Source: an uncultured Clostridia bacterium (lineage in GTDB: Bacteria; Bacillota; Clostridia; TANB77; CAG-508). Taken from it: a DNA stretch of 64,000 bases. The translations under genes were made by a program, and so were the position numbers. Below, in pieces: positions 35,029 through 44,380 of the stretch. A model generated the notes under the pieces. It made no database searches, had not been told where the DNA came from, and worked only from the letters and a program-made list of their open reading frames with translations. Each line of letters begins with the position of its first letter. The first letter of the stretch is position 1. The DNA lies in NCBI GenBank assembly GCA_934130085.1, contig CAKOXK010000002.1, positions 101,473 through 165,472 of the forward strand, given 5' to 3'.

Positions 35029-36780
35029 CTATTCTAGTATTGCCTTTATTCTTCTTACCCCAGCTGAGCTTGCCTCTTCTTTTACTATTTTGAAGTGTCC
35101 TAATTCTCTTGTATTGTTTACATGAGGGCCTCCGCATATTTCTTTTGATACATTTCCTATTGTGTATACGGTTACTTCATCTGGATATTTTTCAATGAAC
35201 ATACATTCTGCCCCTGATTTTATTGCTTCGCTTTTATTCATTTTTCCGTTTTTTACATCAAGGCCATCTTTTATCCATTCATTAACCAAATCTTCTGTTT
35301 TCTTTTTTTCTTCATCAGTCAATTTATGGTCACATGAGAAGTCAAATCTCATTCTGTCTTCTGTAATGTTTGATCCTTTTTGATGACAATCTTTTGAAAC
35401 TGTTATTTTTAATGCTGCATTTAATAAGTGTGTTGCTGTATGATATGCAATCTCTTTCTGGCTTGTTCCTGCAAGTCCACCCTTAAATTTTTTGTCAGAT
35501 CCTAATTTTGATTTTTCTTGATGTGCTTTGAATAGTTCATTTACTTCTTCCATGTTAACTTTCATGCCATTTTCAATCGCTAAATCTTTAGTAACTTCTG
35601 GTGGGAAACCGTAAGTCTCGTATAATTTGAATATTGATTCACTATCAATTGTATCTTTATTTTCTGATTTTAGTTTGTTTAACACTTTATTAAATTCTTT
35701 TTCTCCATGAGATAGTGTTTTCATAAACTTATCTTTTTCAGCTACAATTACTTCTTTTATTGTTTCTTTTTTATCAACAAGCTCTGGGTACATCTCTTTT
35801 AAGTTTTCAATATTTAAATCAACTAGCTCTGGTAGTTTATCAAGGTCAATTTGTAATTTGTTCAAATGACGTGTCATTCTACGAATTAATCTACGTAAAA
35901 TGTAACCCCTATCAATATTACTTGGTCTTCCTCCATCTGATATAATCATCATGCTGGCTCTTAAGTGTTCTGCTACAATTCTTCTGCTTTCTATATTATC
36001 ATTCTTTGCAAGTTTTTGTAATTCATCCATAATTGGTGCAAATATTTCTGTATCAAATGGAGTTTTTTTACCTTGTAATAGCATTGCCATTCTTTCAAGA
36101 CCTAAACCTGTATCAACATTTCTTTGGGCAAGTTTTGTATATTTTCCATCCTTTTTCAAAAATTCCATGAAAACATTGTTCCAAATTTCAACATATTTTC
36201 CACAGTCACATGATGGCTGACAATCAGGTCCACAAGCAGGCTTCCCTGTATCATAGAACATTTCTGTATCAGGTCCACAAGGTCCTTCTTCACCTGCAAT
36301 CCACCAGTTATCATCTTTACCATAGAAATATATTCTCTCTTTTGGTATTCCTGCCTTTTCCCAGCATGTAGCTGTTACATCATCTCTTTTACAGTCTTCA
36401 TCACCTGCAAAGCATGTAACAGATAGCTTCTCTTTTGGTATTCCAAGTTCTTTGGTTAGAAACTCGAAACTCATGGCAATTGCTTCTTCTTTAAAATAAT
36501 CACCTAAAGACCAGTTACCTAGCATTTCAAAATAAGTTAAGTGACGGTTATCTCCAACCTCATCAATGTCATTAGTTCTTAAGCATTTTTGGTAATCCGT
36601 TAATCTCTTGCCCTCTGGGTGCTTTTCACCTAATAAATAAGGTACTAATGGTTGCATTCCAGCTGTAGTAAATAATACAGATGGATCATTTTCTGGTATC
36701 AATGAGGCACTTGGTATTACTTTATGACCGTGTGCTTCAAAAAATTTTAAATATTTATTTCTAATCTCTATTGCTTTCAT
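35029..36780 (-). CDS. alaS: Alanine--tRNA ligase, short form without C-terminal domain
   Basis: The aminoacylation domain (FFEAHGHKVIPSASLIPEND, FTTAGMQPLVPYL, DIDEVGDNRHLTYFEMLGNW), the tRNA-recognition region and the editing domain (TATHLLNAAL; CGGPHVNNTRELG) are all present. The protein ends after ~583 residues at SSAGVRRIKAILE, where normal AlaRS (~870) continues into a coiled coil and the DHHA1/C-Ala domain. The stop is clean and nothing downstream resembles the missing part. It may be the sole AlaRS or a second paralogue. The start is ATG 36780 behind AAAGGA. Confidence 0.9.
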   Translation of the reverse strand: MKAIEIRNKYLKFFEAHGHKVIPSASLIPENDPSVLFTTAGMQPLVPYLLGEKHPEGKRLTDYQKCLRTNDIDEVGDNRHLTYFEMLGNWSLGDYFKEEAIAMSFEFLTKELGIPKEKLSVTCFAGDEDCKRDDVTATCWEKAGIPKERIYFYGKDDNWWIAGEEGPCGPDTEMFYDTGKPACGPDCQPSCDCGKYVEIWNNVFMEFLKKDGKYTKLAQRNVDTGLGLERMAMLLQGKKTPFDTEIFAPIMDELQKLAKNDNIESRRIVAEHLRASMMIISDGGRPSNIDRGYILRRLIRRMTRHLNKLQIDLDKLPELVDLNIENLKEMYPELVDKKETIKEVIVAEKDKFMKTLSHGEKEFNKVLNKLKSENKDTIDSESIFKLYETYGFPPEVTKDLAIENGMKVNMEEVNELFKAHQEKSKLGSDKKFKGGLAGTSQKEIAYHTATHLLNAALKITVSKDCHQKGSNITEDRMRFDFSCDHKLTDEEKKKTEDLVNEWIKDGLDVKNGKMNKSEAIKSGAECMFIEKYPDEVTVYTIGNVSKEICGGPHVNNTRELGHFKIVKEEASSAGVRRIKAILE

Positions 36781-36899
36781 TAAAATCTGTCCTTTCAATT
36801 CGTTTTCATTATAGCATATTTAGCAAAAAAATGTAAACCTTTTAAATTATAATTTTTCCGCAGTTTGACACTAAAATTTGTTTTTTAAATTGAATTTTT

Positions 36900-38279
36900 T
36901 CAATTAATAATTTTTCCATAGGTTTCAAGGTTTTCTGTTCTGACTATTTTAACCTTTTTAATCTCGTTTTGTAAGTTTTCTGTAGTTTTTACTTTTACCA
37001 TTATATAGTTTTTAGTATGTCCTTCGAAATACTCTTTTTTTCTTTCTTCAAACAACACATTTACTACTTTTCCAATTAATTCTTGGTTGTATTCCTCTTC
37101 ATTCTTATTTGATAATTCTATTAAAATCTTACTTCTTTCTTCTTTTAATTTTCCATCAACTTGGTTTGGCATCTTTTCAGCTACTGTACCTTTTCTGATC
37201 GAGTATTTGAAAATGTGCATTTTATAAAATTTAATTTTCTTTAAAAAATCACAAGTTTTATTAAATTCTTCTTCAGTTTCGCCCGGAAAACCAACAATTA
37301 TATCAGTTGTCAATTTTACATCTTTAAAATATTTTCTTAATAATTTAGCCGATTCTTCAAACTCTTCTACAGTATATCTGCGGTTCATTCTTTTTAGAGT
37401 TTCATTGCATCCGCTTTGGAGTGATAAGTGAAAATGTTCGCAAATTTTATTAAGATTTGCTAGTCTTTTCACAAACTCTTCATTTATCAACTTAGGCTCT
37501 AATGAACCAATTCTTATTCTCTCAATATCAGTTACTTTTTCAATCTGCTCTAGCAATTCTATTAACCTAAATCCTCCTGTATGTAAATCATCTTTTGGAT
37601 CAAATTTAATATAATCACCTTTATAACCATATTTTTCTCTATATTCTTTGACTTTTTCATCAGTAAAATCTTTTCCATAAGACGCAATATGAATTCCTGT
37701 TAAAACAACTTCTTTTATTCCTTGTTTAGAAATTGCCTCTATCTCTTTTAAAATACTGTCAGCATCTCTGCTCCTTACTCTCCCTCTTGCATAAGGAATA
37801 ATACAATATGAACAAAATCTATCGCAACCATCTTGAATTTTTACCACTGCCCTTGTAAGTTCTGTGTAAGTTGTTGTTCCAAAATCTTGAAACTCCTTTT
37901 CATGCATTACATCTGAAACCTCTTCAATTTTTTCACTTTGTTTTATGTACTTTTCAACAATTTCTACAATATTATTTTTTTCATTTACCCCTACTATAAT
38001 ATCTACTTCAGGCATTTTTTCAAGTTCATCTTTTCCTACTTGACTATAGCAACCACAAGCAACAACAATCGCCTTTTTATTAAGTTCTTTCATCCTTCTA
38101 AGCATTTGCCTTGATTTACGCTCTGCAATATTAGTTACTGAACATGTATTAACCACACAAATATCTGGGACATCTGAATCATTAGCTATATCATATCCTC
38201 TCTTAAGAAAACTCTGTTCCATTGCATTTGTTTCATACTGATTTGCTTTACATCCTAACGTTATAAATAATACTTTCAT
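36900..38279 (-). CDS. mtaB: tRNA (N6-threonylcarbamoyladenosine-37) methylthiotransferase MtaB
   Basis: The enzyme adds a methylthio group to t6A37 of tRNAs using two iron-sulfur clusters. Seen: the N-terminal cluster domain (TLGCKANQYETNAME, NTCSVTNIAERKSRQ, VVACGCYSQ), the radical SAM cysteines in CDRFCSYCIIPYARGRVRSR, and a C-terminal TRAM-like domain. The length of ~459 is slightly above usual. I use the Met at 38279, which matches the family start; a TTG five codons upstream opens the longest frame. Confidence 0.95.
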   Translation of the reverse strand: MKVLFITLGCKANQYETNAMEQSFLKRGYDIANDSDVPDICVVNTCSVTNIAERKSRQMLRRMKELNKKAIVVACGCYSQVGKDELEKMPEVDIIVGVNEKNNIVEIVEKYIKQSEKIEEVSDVMHEKEFQDFGTTTYTELTRAVVKIQDGCDRFCSYCIIPYARGRVRSRDADSILKEIEAISKQGIKEVVLTGIHIASYGKDFTDEKVKEYREKYGYKGDYIKFDPKDDLHTGGFRLIELLEQIEKVTDIERIRIGSLEPKLINEEFVKRLANLNKICEHFHLSLQSGCNETLKRMNRRYTVEEFEESAKLLRKYFKDVKLTTDIIVGFPGETEEEFNKTCDFLKKIKFYKMHIFKYSIRKGTVAEKMPNQVDGKLKEERSKILIELSNKNEEEYNQELIGKVVNVLFEERKKEYFEGHTKNYIMVKVKTTENLQNEIKKVKIVRTENLETYGKIIN

Positions 38280-38615
38280 TTCTTCTCTTTTCAATCAAAT
38301 TTGCTTTCTTATTTTACTTTAAAATTAAGGCAATGTCAATAATTATGTAAATTTATTGGATGCAAGTGCGTGCAAATTGCATTTAACTTTTTACTTGACG
38401 TTCAAATAATGTAGGTTATTAAATTCCAACAACCTAAAAAGCACTTTAATATTATATTGTTTTTCATGCCTTGTTCGTTTCTTTCTTCATTAGTCAAAAT
38501 TGACTGTCGGAAGAAAGAAACATTCGCGCTTTGCTTGATCGCTAACGCGGCATTGAAAAACAATATAATATTAAAGTTCTTTGTGTTCTATTTACCTTTA
38601 TTTTAATGCTGCATA
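38280..38615. other. Intergenic region with structured repeat b
   Basis: No gene is supported. It holds the second copy of the 26-bp sequence at 38378-38402 and the dispersed structured repeat at 38443-38577. Confidence 0.5.
38443..38577 (-). repeat. Dispersed ~130-bp structured repeat, copy b
   Basis: Terminal inverted repeats TTTAATATTATATTGTTTTT and its complement. Inner arms TTTCTTCATTAGTC and GGAAGAAAGAAACATTCGCG are followed by TTGATCGCTAACGCGG. Same orientation as copy a. Confidence 0.85.
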
Positions 38616-39431
38616 TTAACTGAACGTTTCAACCTCTACATTCAGTCTTCCGGATTTTGTTGTTCCTGTAATTTTTATTATTCTAAATCTTCCTTTTCCT
38701 CTTACTGTGATAATATCATTTTCTTCAACTTTTTTGCTGTACGAAATTTCTTCTTTGAAATTAATAAATACACGCTCTTCATCTATAACTTTCTGAGCTT
38801 CGTTTCTTGATGAATGTATTATCTCCGCTACTATTGCATCAAGTCTCATTGCTGGAATATTTATTTTCATTATTTTTGTTTCAGGTTTTATGTAGCTTAT
38901 ACAATCCAATTCAATCTTTTCTATTTTAGCTTTTTGAAACCTAGTTAGCAATCTCAAATCATTTAGCAAAAATTTTTCAATTTCTTTTGCAATTATAATT
39001 TCAGCTCCATTATTAGTTACAATGATATCTCCTATCATCTCTCTTTTTATTCCTAATTTCATAAGTGCTCCAAGGTATGTTTTATGTGTGTATTCTTCTT
39101 TTTGCCCTTTTGGAAGTGTTACTTTTATAACACTTATTATTTGATCATAAATTTCATTTCTAGATTTCAAATATGTATACACTTCATCTGAATAAACAAT
39201 TAGCATTTTTCTTTCTGCATCTTCCAATCCACCAAAAAATTCGTAGTTTTCAAAATGCTTTATTTTTAATATGTTATCTATCTCATAAATTTGCGCCATG
39301 TTAAGAAACACAGTACTTTTGAATCCGCTTCTTTCTTTTACTGCTTTTACCTTGTCCATTACATTTGCAATTAAAATTTTCTCTTCGTCTCTTTGTGCTT
39401 TTGATATTTCATTTAATTTATTCATAATCAA
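38616..39431 (-). CDS. ylmH: YlmH-type RNA-binding protein with S4 domain
   Basis: The 271-residue protein has a helical/alpha-beta N-terminal part with FFGGLEDAERKMLIVY and a C-terminal S4 domain (PAMRLDAIVAEIIHSSRNEA, then RVFINF). YlmH proteins of Firmicutes lie near division genes or elsewhere and act in ribosome-associated rescue. A Met two codons in (39425) is an equally good start. The gene stands alone here, not with ylmE-G or divIVA. Confidence 0.9.
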   Translation of the reverse strand: MIMNKLNEISKAQRDEEKILIANVMDKVKAVKERSGFKSTVFLNMAQIYEIDNILKIKHFENYEFFGGLEDAERKMLIVYSDEVYTYLKSRNEIYDQIISVIKVTLPKGQKEEYTHKTYLGALMKLGIKREMIGDIIVTNNGAEIIIAKEIEKFLLNDLRLLTRFQKAKIEKIELDCISYIKPETKIMKINIPAMRLDAIVAEIIHSSRNEAQKVIDEERVFINFKEEISYSKKVEENDIITVRGKGRFRIIKITGTTKSGRLNVEVETFS

Positions 39432-39611
39432 TCCTTTTTTACTTATATATTTATTAATTATAACAATTTTTTTATATTGTCAATTCTATATCTATACATT
39501 AATTATATATATTCATCTATCTTTGCATTCTATAAATTCTATATATTCTATACATTTTATAATCTGCATTTTTATCAATAAAGCTATACATTTCTCTTTT
39601 TCACTTTGTAT

Positions 39612-39818
39612 TTATATATTTCTCGTATCAAACCTTTTTATATTCGTAGTTCTATTTTTATTCACCAAAATACAAGCATAAAGTATAACTGCTACATTTG
39701 CACCAATTATAATTCCAATAACCAATCCAACTCCAAAAATCTTTTTGTCCCCCTTATAAATTAATAAATTTCTTTTTTTATTTTTTATATTATATGCAAC
39801 GTTTTTTTCATTATTCAT
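39612..39818 (-). CDS. Small single-pass membrane protein
   Basis: The 68-residue protein has a basic N-terminal half, one glycine-rich transmembrane helix (FGVGLVIGIIIGANVAVILY) and a short basic tail. The pattern resembles small DUF3789-type membrane proteins, but the match is not strong. No function can be given. It stands between ylmH and a tRNA gene. Confidence 0.45.
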   Translation of the reverse strand: MNNEKNVAYNIKNKKRNLLIYKGDKKIFGVGLVIGIIIGANVAVILYACILVNKNRTTNIKRFDTRNI

Positions 39819-39960
39819 TTTAATATTTGTTTTGCTTTTTTTACATCGTCAAATAAGAAGCTAAGTGCAAATTTTTAAAAGTAAACTTAATTTCTTAACA
39901 ACCACATTTACTTTTTCACTTGTCAGTTTTTTTACTGTCGATAGTTTTTTCTTTTTTTAC

Positions 39961-39989
39961 TTGTATTTACTTTTTCAAAATGGTATAAT
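39961..39989 (+). promoter_or_regulatory. Promoter of tRNA-Gln (CTG)
   Basis: TTGTAT at 39961-39966 and TATAAT at 39984-39989 are separated by 17 bases and lie ~14 bases before the mature tRNA. Confidence 0.8.
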
Positions 39990-40003
39990 GAAAAAGTCGT
40001 AAC

Positions 40004-40079
40004 TGGGGTATAGCCAAGCGGTAAGGCAGACGGCTCTGACCCGTCGATGCGTAAGTTCGAATCTTACTACCCCAACCAA
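40004..40079 (+). tRNA. tRNA-Gln (CTG)
   Basis: Acceptor TGGGGTA/TACCCCA, anticodon arm GACGG-CTCTGAC-CCGTC giving CTG, T-arm AGTTCGAATCT, and an encoded CCA. It is the second glutamine tRNA of the window and differs from the first mainly in the anticodon stem. Confidence 0.96.
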
Positions 40080-40083
40080 AATA

Positions 40084-40128
40084 AAAACTCTTGCATCTTC
40101 TTTTATTGAAAATGTAAGAGTTCTTTTA
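40084..40128. terminator. Terminator after tRNA-Gln (CTG)
   Basis: A hairpin AACTCTTGCAT with ATGTAAGAGTT and a ~15-base loop is followed by CTTTT on the plus strand. Confidence 0.8.
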
Positions 40129-40161
40129 TATAAAATTTATTTTTTGAATTAGTAAGATATT

Positions 40162-41436
40162 TTATTTCTTTTTATTTATCCAATTTTTCCCGTCAACTAT
40201 TCTAGTTACCATCATTGATGATACTGTATCTCCTACAACATTTAGCATAGTTGCTGGTGGATCTATTATTGTAGCTATCATTGTTAATATTGGTAGTGCA
40301 GAAACTGGATAACCCATCATTGAAATTATTAACATTTCAGAGATTGTTCCTCCACCTATTGGTACTCCTGTTATAAGTAAATTTGCAAGTAATGCAATTC
40401 CTAACACTCCTAATATTGATGATACACTTCCTAAATTCGTTCCAAATAAACATACTAAAAACATTATTTTAAACATCGAACCTATAATTGATCCATCTTT
40501 ATGGAAACTTGTTCCCATTGGTATTGCTGTTTCTGCTATATCATCTGGCACTCCCATTTTTTTTGAACATTCTATGTTTACGGGAATTGATGCTGCACTT
40601 GAGCATGTTGCAAGCGATGTTAGTGTTGATGGCATTACATTCTTCCAGAATAATTTTACTCCTTTTTTACCTCCTGCAATGAGTGCATAAATTGTGTATA
40701 CTATAAAATAATACAAAAATGCAATTATAGTATATATTACGAATGTTCTTAAATACCCTACTGCTATTGAGGCTCCAAAACTTCCTACTAAATAAGCAAA
40801 ATAGCAGCCTAATCCTATTGGTGCATAGTACATAATTATTTTTACTATGTTTTGAACTACTTCATTTAGTGATACCATAAAATCTAAAAATGGTTTACCC
40901 TTTTCTTTAGACATATTTGTAGCGATTCCACAAATAATTGAAAATACTAACAATGCTATTATATTATCTTTTGATAATAGCCTGCTAAAATCGTTTACCG
41001 TTAGTAACTCGACTGTTCTTTCTGCTATTGATACATTTTCATTATTCTCTTGCTCTTTGTTTTCATCTTTTGATGTCTGCTCTTCCTCCATCAATGTTTG
41101 CTTTATTCTTTCTCCATCGTTAGGATTTACTAGTTTGATAAAGTATGTACTTGCAAAACCAACAAATACGGCAATTATAGATGTTACTATAAAAACAGCA
41201 AAAATTGTACCAATGATTTTTCCTAACCTTTTTGGCGTTTTCATTTTAGCTATTGATGTGGTGATAGTTGTGAATATTAGTGGAACGATGACTACTAATA
41301 ATAGATTTAAAAATATATCCCCTAATGGTTTTAGTATAACTGCTTTTTCTTGAAAAATGCAACCAACGATTGCTCCTACAATAATTGCAGTTAATAAAAT
41401 TATTGTAGGTTTGTAATTTGATAAAAATTTTTTCAT
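40162..41436 (-). CDS. Dicarboxylate/amino acid:cation symporter (DAACS family)
   Basis: This 424-residue membrane protein has about eight transmembrane segments and two reentrant-loop regions, with family motifs LVVIVPLIFTTITTSIAKM, ATCSSAASIPVN (serine-rich loop) and the C-terminal PIGGGTISEM. It co-transports glutamate, aspartate or a C4-dicarboxylate with Na+ or H+. A Glu/Asn-rich loop of ~25 residues (around 115-140) lies between helices. It is a single-gene unit; substrate specificity cannot be read. Confidence 0.93.
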   Translation of the reverse strand: MKKFLSNYKPTIILLTAIIVGAIVGCIFQEKAVILKPLGDIFLNLLLVVIVPLIFTTITTSIAKMKTPKRLGKIIGTIFAVFIVTSIIAVFVGFASTYFIKLVNPNDGERIKQTLMEEEQTSKDENKEQENNENVSIAERTVELLTVNDFSRLLSKDNIIALLVFSIICGIATNMSKEKGKPFLDFMVSLNEVVQNIVKIIMYYAPIGLGCYFAYLVGSFGASIAVGYLRTFVIYTIIAFLYYFIVYTIYALIAGGKKGVKLFWKNVMPSTLTSLATCSSAASIPVNIECSKKMGVPDDIAETAIPMGTSFHKDGSIIGSMFKIMFLVCLFGTNLGSVSSILGVLGIALLANLLITGVPIGGGTISEMLIISMMGYPVSALPILTMIATIIDPPATMLNVVGDTVSSMMVTRIVDGKNWINKKK

Positions 41437-41465
41437 ATAATACTACCTCTTATAAAAAGTGGCAA

Positions 41466-41488
41466 CTAAGATATAATTATATCTTTAG
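41466..41488. promoter_or_regulatory. Palindrome upstream of the symporter gene
   Basis: A perfect palindrome AAGATATAATTATATCTT lies ~30 bases before the symporter start. It could be an operator or part of the promoter. Confidence 0.35.
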
Positions 41489-41602
41489 AATTTTGTTTAT
41501 TATATTCTTTATTTATAAAAAATGCAACCGTTTTAATAATTACATTGTATTATTTGTAATCCTATAGTCTATTTCAAAGTACACCACTTAGAGTTTTACT
41601 GC

Positions 41603-42931
41603 TTATATTTTTTCATATAATGATAATATTGTTTTTCTCGTTGGTTGCAATGCTGTATAATTTGCAATTACATATTTTTTTGTTTTGGTTTTATATAGTG
41701 AATTTACTGCGTCTTCTAAATTTATATAACTTTCAATGTTTTCACTTGGATAAAACGATGTTTTTATTCTTATTGCCATATCATAGGCTCTTTTGCCTGA
41801 TGTTATTATTCTTGTAACTTTTTTTACATCAAAGTTAATATCCCATATCCATGATACATCAAAACCATCTGCTATATTGTCATTTAACACAAATAGCAAT
41901 TCTTTTTCATCATCATCCTCGTTTAGCATTCTTAAGCTTACATTTGCACCAGTTGGGTTTTTGGCTAAATTTATTATAGTTTTAGAACCTTTAACATCTA
42001 TCTCCTCGCATCTTCCATTATTTAATTTAAATTCTTTTAATGCTTTTCTTGGGTCAAGTGAATATAACTTCGCAACTGCAATTACCGCTGCATAATTATA
42101 AACTGAATATATGCTATTTGCTGTTGTTTTAAGATGTGTTAATTCTTTTTTGTTTACTAAAACATCAAACTCACCTGTTTTTACATTCACATTCCTTAAT
42201 TCCACAAATAAATCTTCCTTGCCAAATCCACATTTAGGACATTTAAACTTTCCAATGTGAGAATATTGATAATAATCATACTTTAATCTTTCTTTATCAA
42301 ATGGACAGAACTTACCCTCTCCTGCTTCTTTTTCTTCATCTGTTGCAAATTCATATCTATCTACACTAAAATATTTAACATTTTTATTATTTATATTAGC
42401 CTTTCCAAGCCTTGCAACATTTGGGTCATCTGCATTCAAAATCAAATTGCCATCATATATTTTTAAGAAGTCATTTATTTTTAAAATTAGAGTTTCAACC
42501 TCTCCATTTCTATCAAGTTGATCTCTGAAAAAGTCAAGAATTACTAGTGTATCAAGCTTTATTTTCTTGAATATTATTGGCACATAGCTTTCATCAACTT
42601 CTAGAGTAAGATAATCACAGTCAACATCTCCATTAATTTTCGAATGCTTTATAAGCTCAGAAATTATTCCAGTCTCCATGTTATTGCCGTCTGCATTTGA
42701 GACTACCTTCTTTCCATTTTGCTCAAGCATAAATTTTATGCAATTATTAGTTGTAGTTTTTCCATTAGTTGCAGTAACCGCAATTACCTTTCCTTTGATA
42801 TTAAAGTATTTAATAAAATTCTTATTTAACTTTTTAGCAATCTTACCGGGCAAATTTCCACCATTCTTTTTCAATACCTTAGTTAAAATAAAATTAATAA
42901 ATTTTGTTAGTATGATAATAAATCTATTCAT
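41603..42931 (-). CDS. murT: Lipid II isoglutaminyl synthase subunit MurT
   Basis: MurT amidates the D-glutamate of lipid II together with the glutaminase GatD. Seen: the Mur-ligase P-loop VIAVTATNGKTTTNN, the DUF1727-type C-terminal part (AKNPTGANVSLRMLNEDD, DNIADGFDVSWIWD) and a four-cysteine ribbon split over CPFDKERL and KCPKCGFG. The length of 442 is normal. The start overlaps the hisS stop by 8 bases. GatD, usually the next gene, is not adjacent. Confidence 0.93.
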   Translation of the reverse strand: MNRFIIILTKFINFILTKVLKKNGGNLPGKIAKKLNKNFIKYFNIKGKVIAVTATNGKTTTNNCIKFMLEQNGKKVVSNADGNNMETGIISELIKHSKINGDVDCDYLTLEVDESYVPIIFKKIKLDTLVILDFFRDQLDRNGEVETLILKINDFLKIYDGNLILNADDPNVARLGKANINNKNVKYFSVDRYEFATDEEKEAGEGKFCPFDKERLKYDYYQYSHIGKFKCPKCGFGKEDLFVELRNVNVKTGEFDVLVNKKELTHLKTTANSIYSVYNYAAVIAVAKLYSLDPRKALKEFKLNNGRCEEIDVKGSKTIINLAKNPTGANVSLRMLNEDDDEKELLFVLNDNIADGFDVSWIWDINFDVKKVTRIITSGKRAYDMAIRIKTSFYPSENIESYINLEDAVNSLYKTKTKKYVIANYTALQPTRKTILSLYEKI

Positions 42932-44183
42932 TAATTAACTCCATTTCAGATACTAAATCTGATATATTTATTTGCTTTTTCTCTCCAGTTTGCATATTTT
43001 TTAATTCTACTTTATTAGATGCTATTTCATCATCACCTATTGTGATAATATATTTGGCCTTCTTCTTATCAGCATACTTAAACTGAGCCTTTAAAGAACG
43101 TTCCATGATATCTTTTTCTGCATAAATATTACTTCTTCTTAACTCCTCAACTAGCTTTGTAGCATACTTATTTGCGCTCTCTCCAATATATGAGACAAAC
43201 ACATCAGGAGTCTTTTCAAGCTTCTCTTTTAACCCCTTATTAGCATTATCTAGAACTTGAATCAATCTCTCTTCACCTGTAGCAAAACCAACCGCTGGAG
43301 TTTCTACTCCACCAAGCTCTTCAACTAAGCCATCATATCTACCACCACCTAAAACAGTTAAACCATCAATATCAGATACAAACTCAAAAACTGTTTTAGT
43401 ATAATAATCTAAACCTCTAACTATTGAAGAATCAATTTGATATTCAATATTTAAATCTCCTAAGCCCCTCTTAAAATTCTCAAAATGCTCCTTACACTCA
43501 TCACAAAGAAAATCTAAAATCTTTGGAGCACCCTCATTCAATCTCTTGCAACCTTCTTCCTTACAATCAAGAATTCTCATAGGATTCTTATCAAACCTTG
43601 TTTTACATGTATCACAATACTTATCAAGATTTGGTCTAATAAAATTTCTAAGAGCTTCTTGATACTCCTTTCTACAATTTTTGCAACCAATTGAATTAAT
43701 ATTCAACGTAACATTACTAATATTCAATCTATCTAAAAACTGCTTTATCATTGAAATCATCTCAACATCAGCAAGATAACTCTTACTTCCAATAAGTTCC
43801 GCACCTATTTGATGAAATTCTCTTTGTCTACCCTTTTGAACATTTTCGTATCTGTACATAGGCATTGTATAATATAATTTCAAAGGTGAAGGTAAACTTG
43901 CCATACCATCTTCAATATACGCTCTTATAACACCTGCTGTGCCCTCAGGTCTAAGAGCAATACTTCTACCACCCTTATCATTAAAAACATACATCTCTTT
44001 TTGAACTACATCAGTAGTCTCCCCAACACCTCTTTGAAATAAATCAGTACTTTCTATAACTGGAACCCTGATTTCATTATAACCATAATTTTCAAATACA
44101 GTTTTTGCAGTATTTTCAACATATTGCCACTCTTTAACTTCATCAGGTAATATATCTTTAGTTCCTTTTAATCTTTGAATCAT
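42924..44183 (-). CDS. hisS: Histidine--tRNA ligase
   Basis: A class II synthetase of 419 residues: MIQRLKGTKDILPDEV at the start, motif 2 with LRPEGTAGVIRAY and YRYENVQKGRQREFHQIGAE, the histidine A motif RGLDYYTKTVFE and an anticodon-binding domain at the end. The start at 44183 is fixed by AAAGGAG. The longest frame reaches 44345, but that extension is encoded by repeat copy c and should be ignored. It overlaps murT. Confidence 0.97.
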   Translation of the reverse strand: MIQRLKGTKDILPDEVKEWQYVENTAKTVFENYGYNEIRVPVIESTDLFQRGVGETTDVVQKEMYVFNDKGGRSIALRPEGTAGVIRAYIEDGMASLPSPLKLYYTMPMYRYENVQKGRQREFHQIGAELIGSKSYLADVEMISMIKQFLDRLNISNVTLNINSIGCKNCRKEYQEALRNFIRPNLDKYCDTCKTRFDKNPMRILDCKEEGCKRLNEGAPKILDFLCDECKEHFENFKRGLGDLNIEYQIDSSIVRGLDYYTKTVFEFVSDIDGLTVLGGGRYDGLVEELGGVETPAVGFATGEERLIQVLDNANKGLKEKLEKTPDVFVSYIGESANKYATKLVEELRRSNIYAEKDIMERSLKAQFKYADKKKAKYIITIGDDEIASNKVELKNMQTGEKKQINISDLVSEMELINE

Positions 44184-44218
44184 AATATCTCCTTTCAAAA
44201 ACAATTTAAATATTACAA

Positions 44219-44357
44219 ATTTAATATTATGTTGTTTTTCGATGACTTGCTTACTGCAATCTTCGTTAGTCGACATCAACTGTCGGAAGATTGCACCATT
44301 CGTGCTCGCTACGCTCACTTGATCGCTGCGCGTCATCTTAAACAATATAATGTTAAA
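44219..44357 (-). repeat. Dispersed ~130-bp structured repeat, copy c
   Basis: Edges ATTTAATATTATGTTGTTTT and AACAATATAATGTTAAAT, inner arms GCAATCTTCGTTAGTC and GGAAGATTGC. It carries an extra CGCTACGCTCACTTGATCGC stretch compared with copies a and b. It lies between rel and hisS. Confidence 0.83.
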
Positions 44358-44380
44358 TTTTCTTCACGGTTTCACAATTT

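Noticed and set aside
42924..44345. 54-residue N-terminal extension of HisS
   Set aside because: It is encoded by repeat copy c. The family start MIQRLKGTKD has its own AAAGGAG site.
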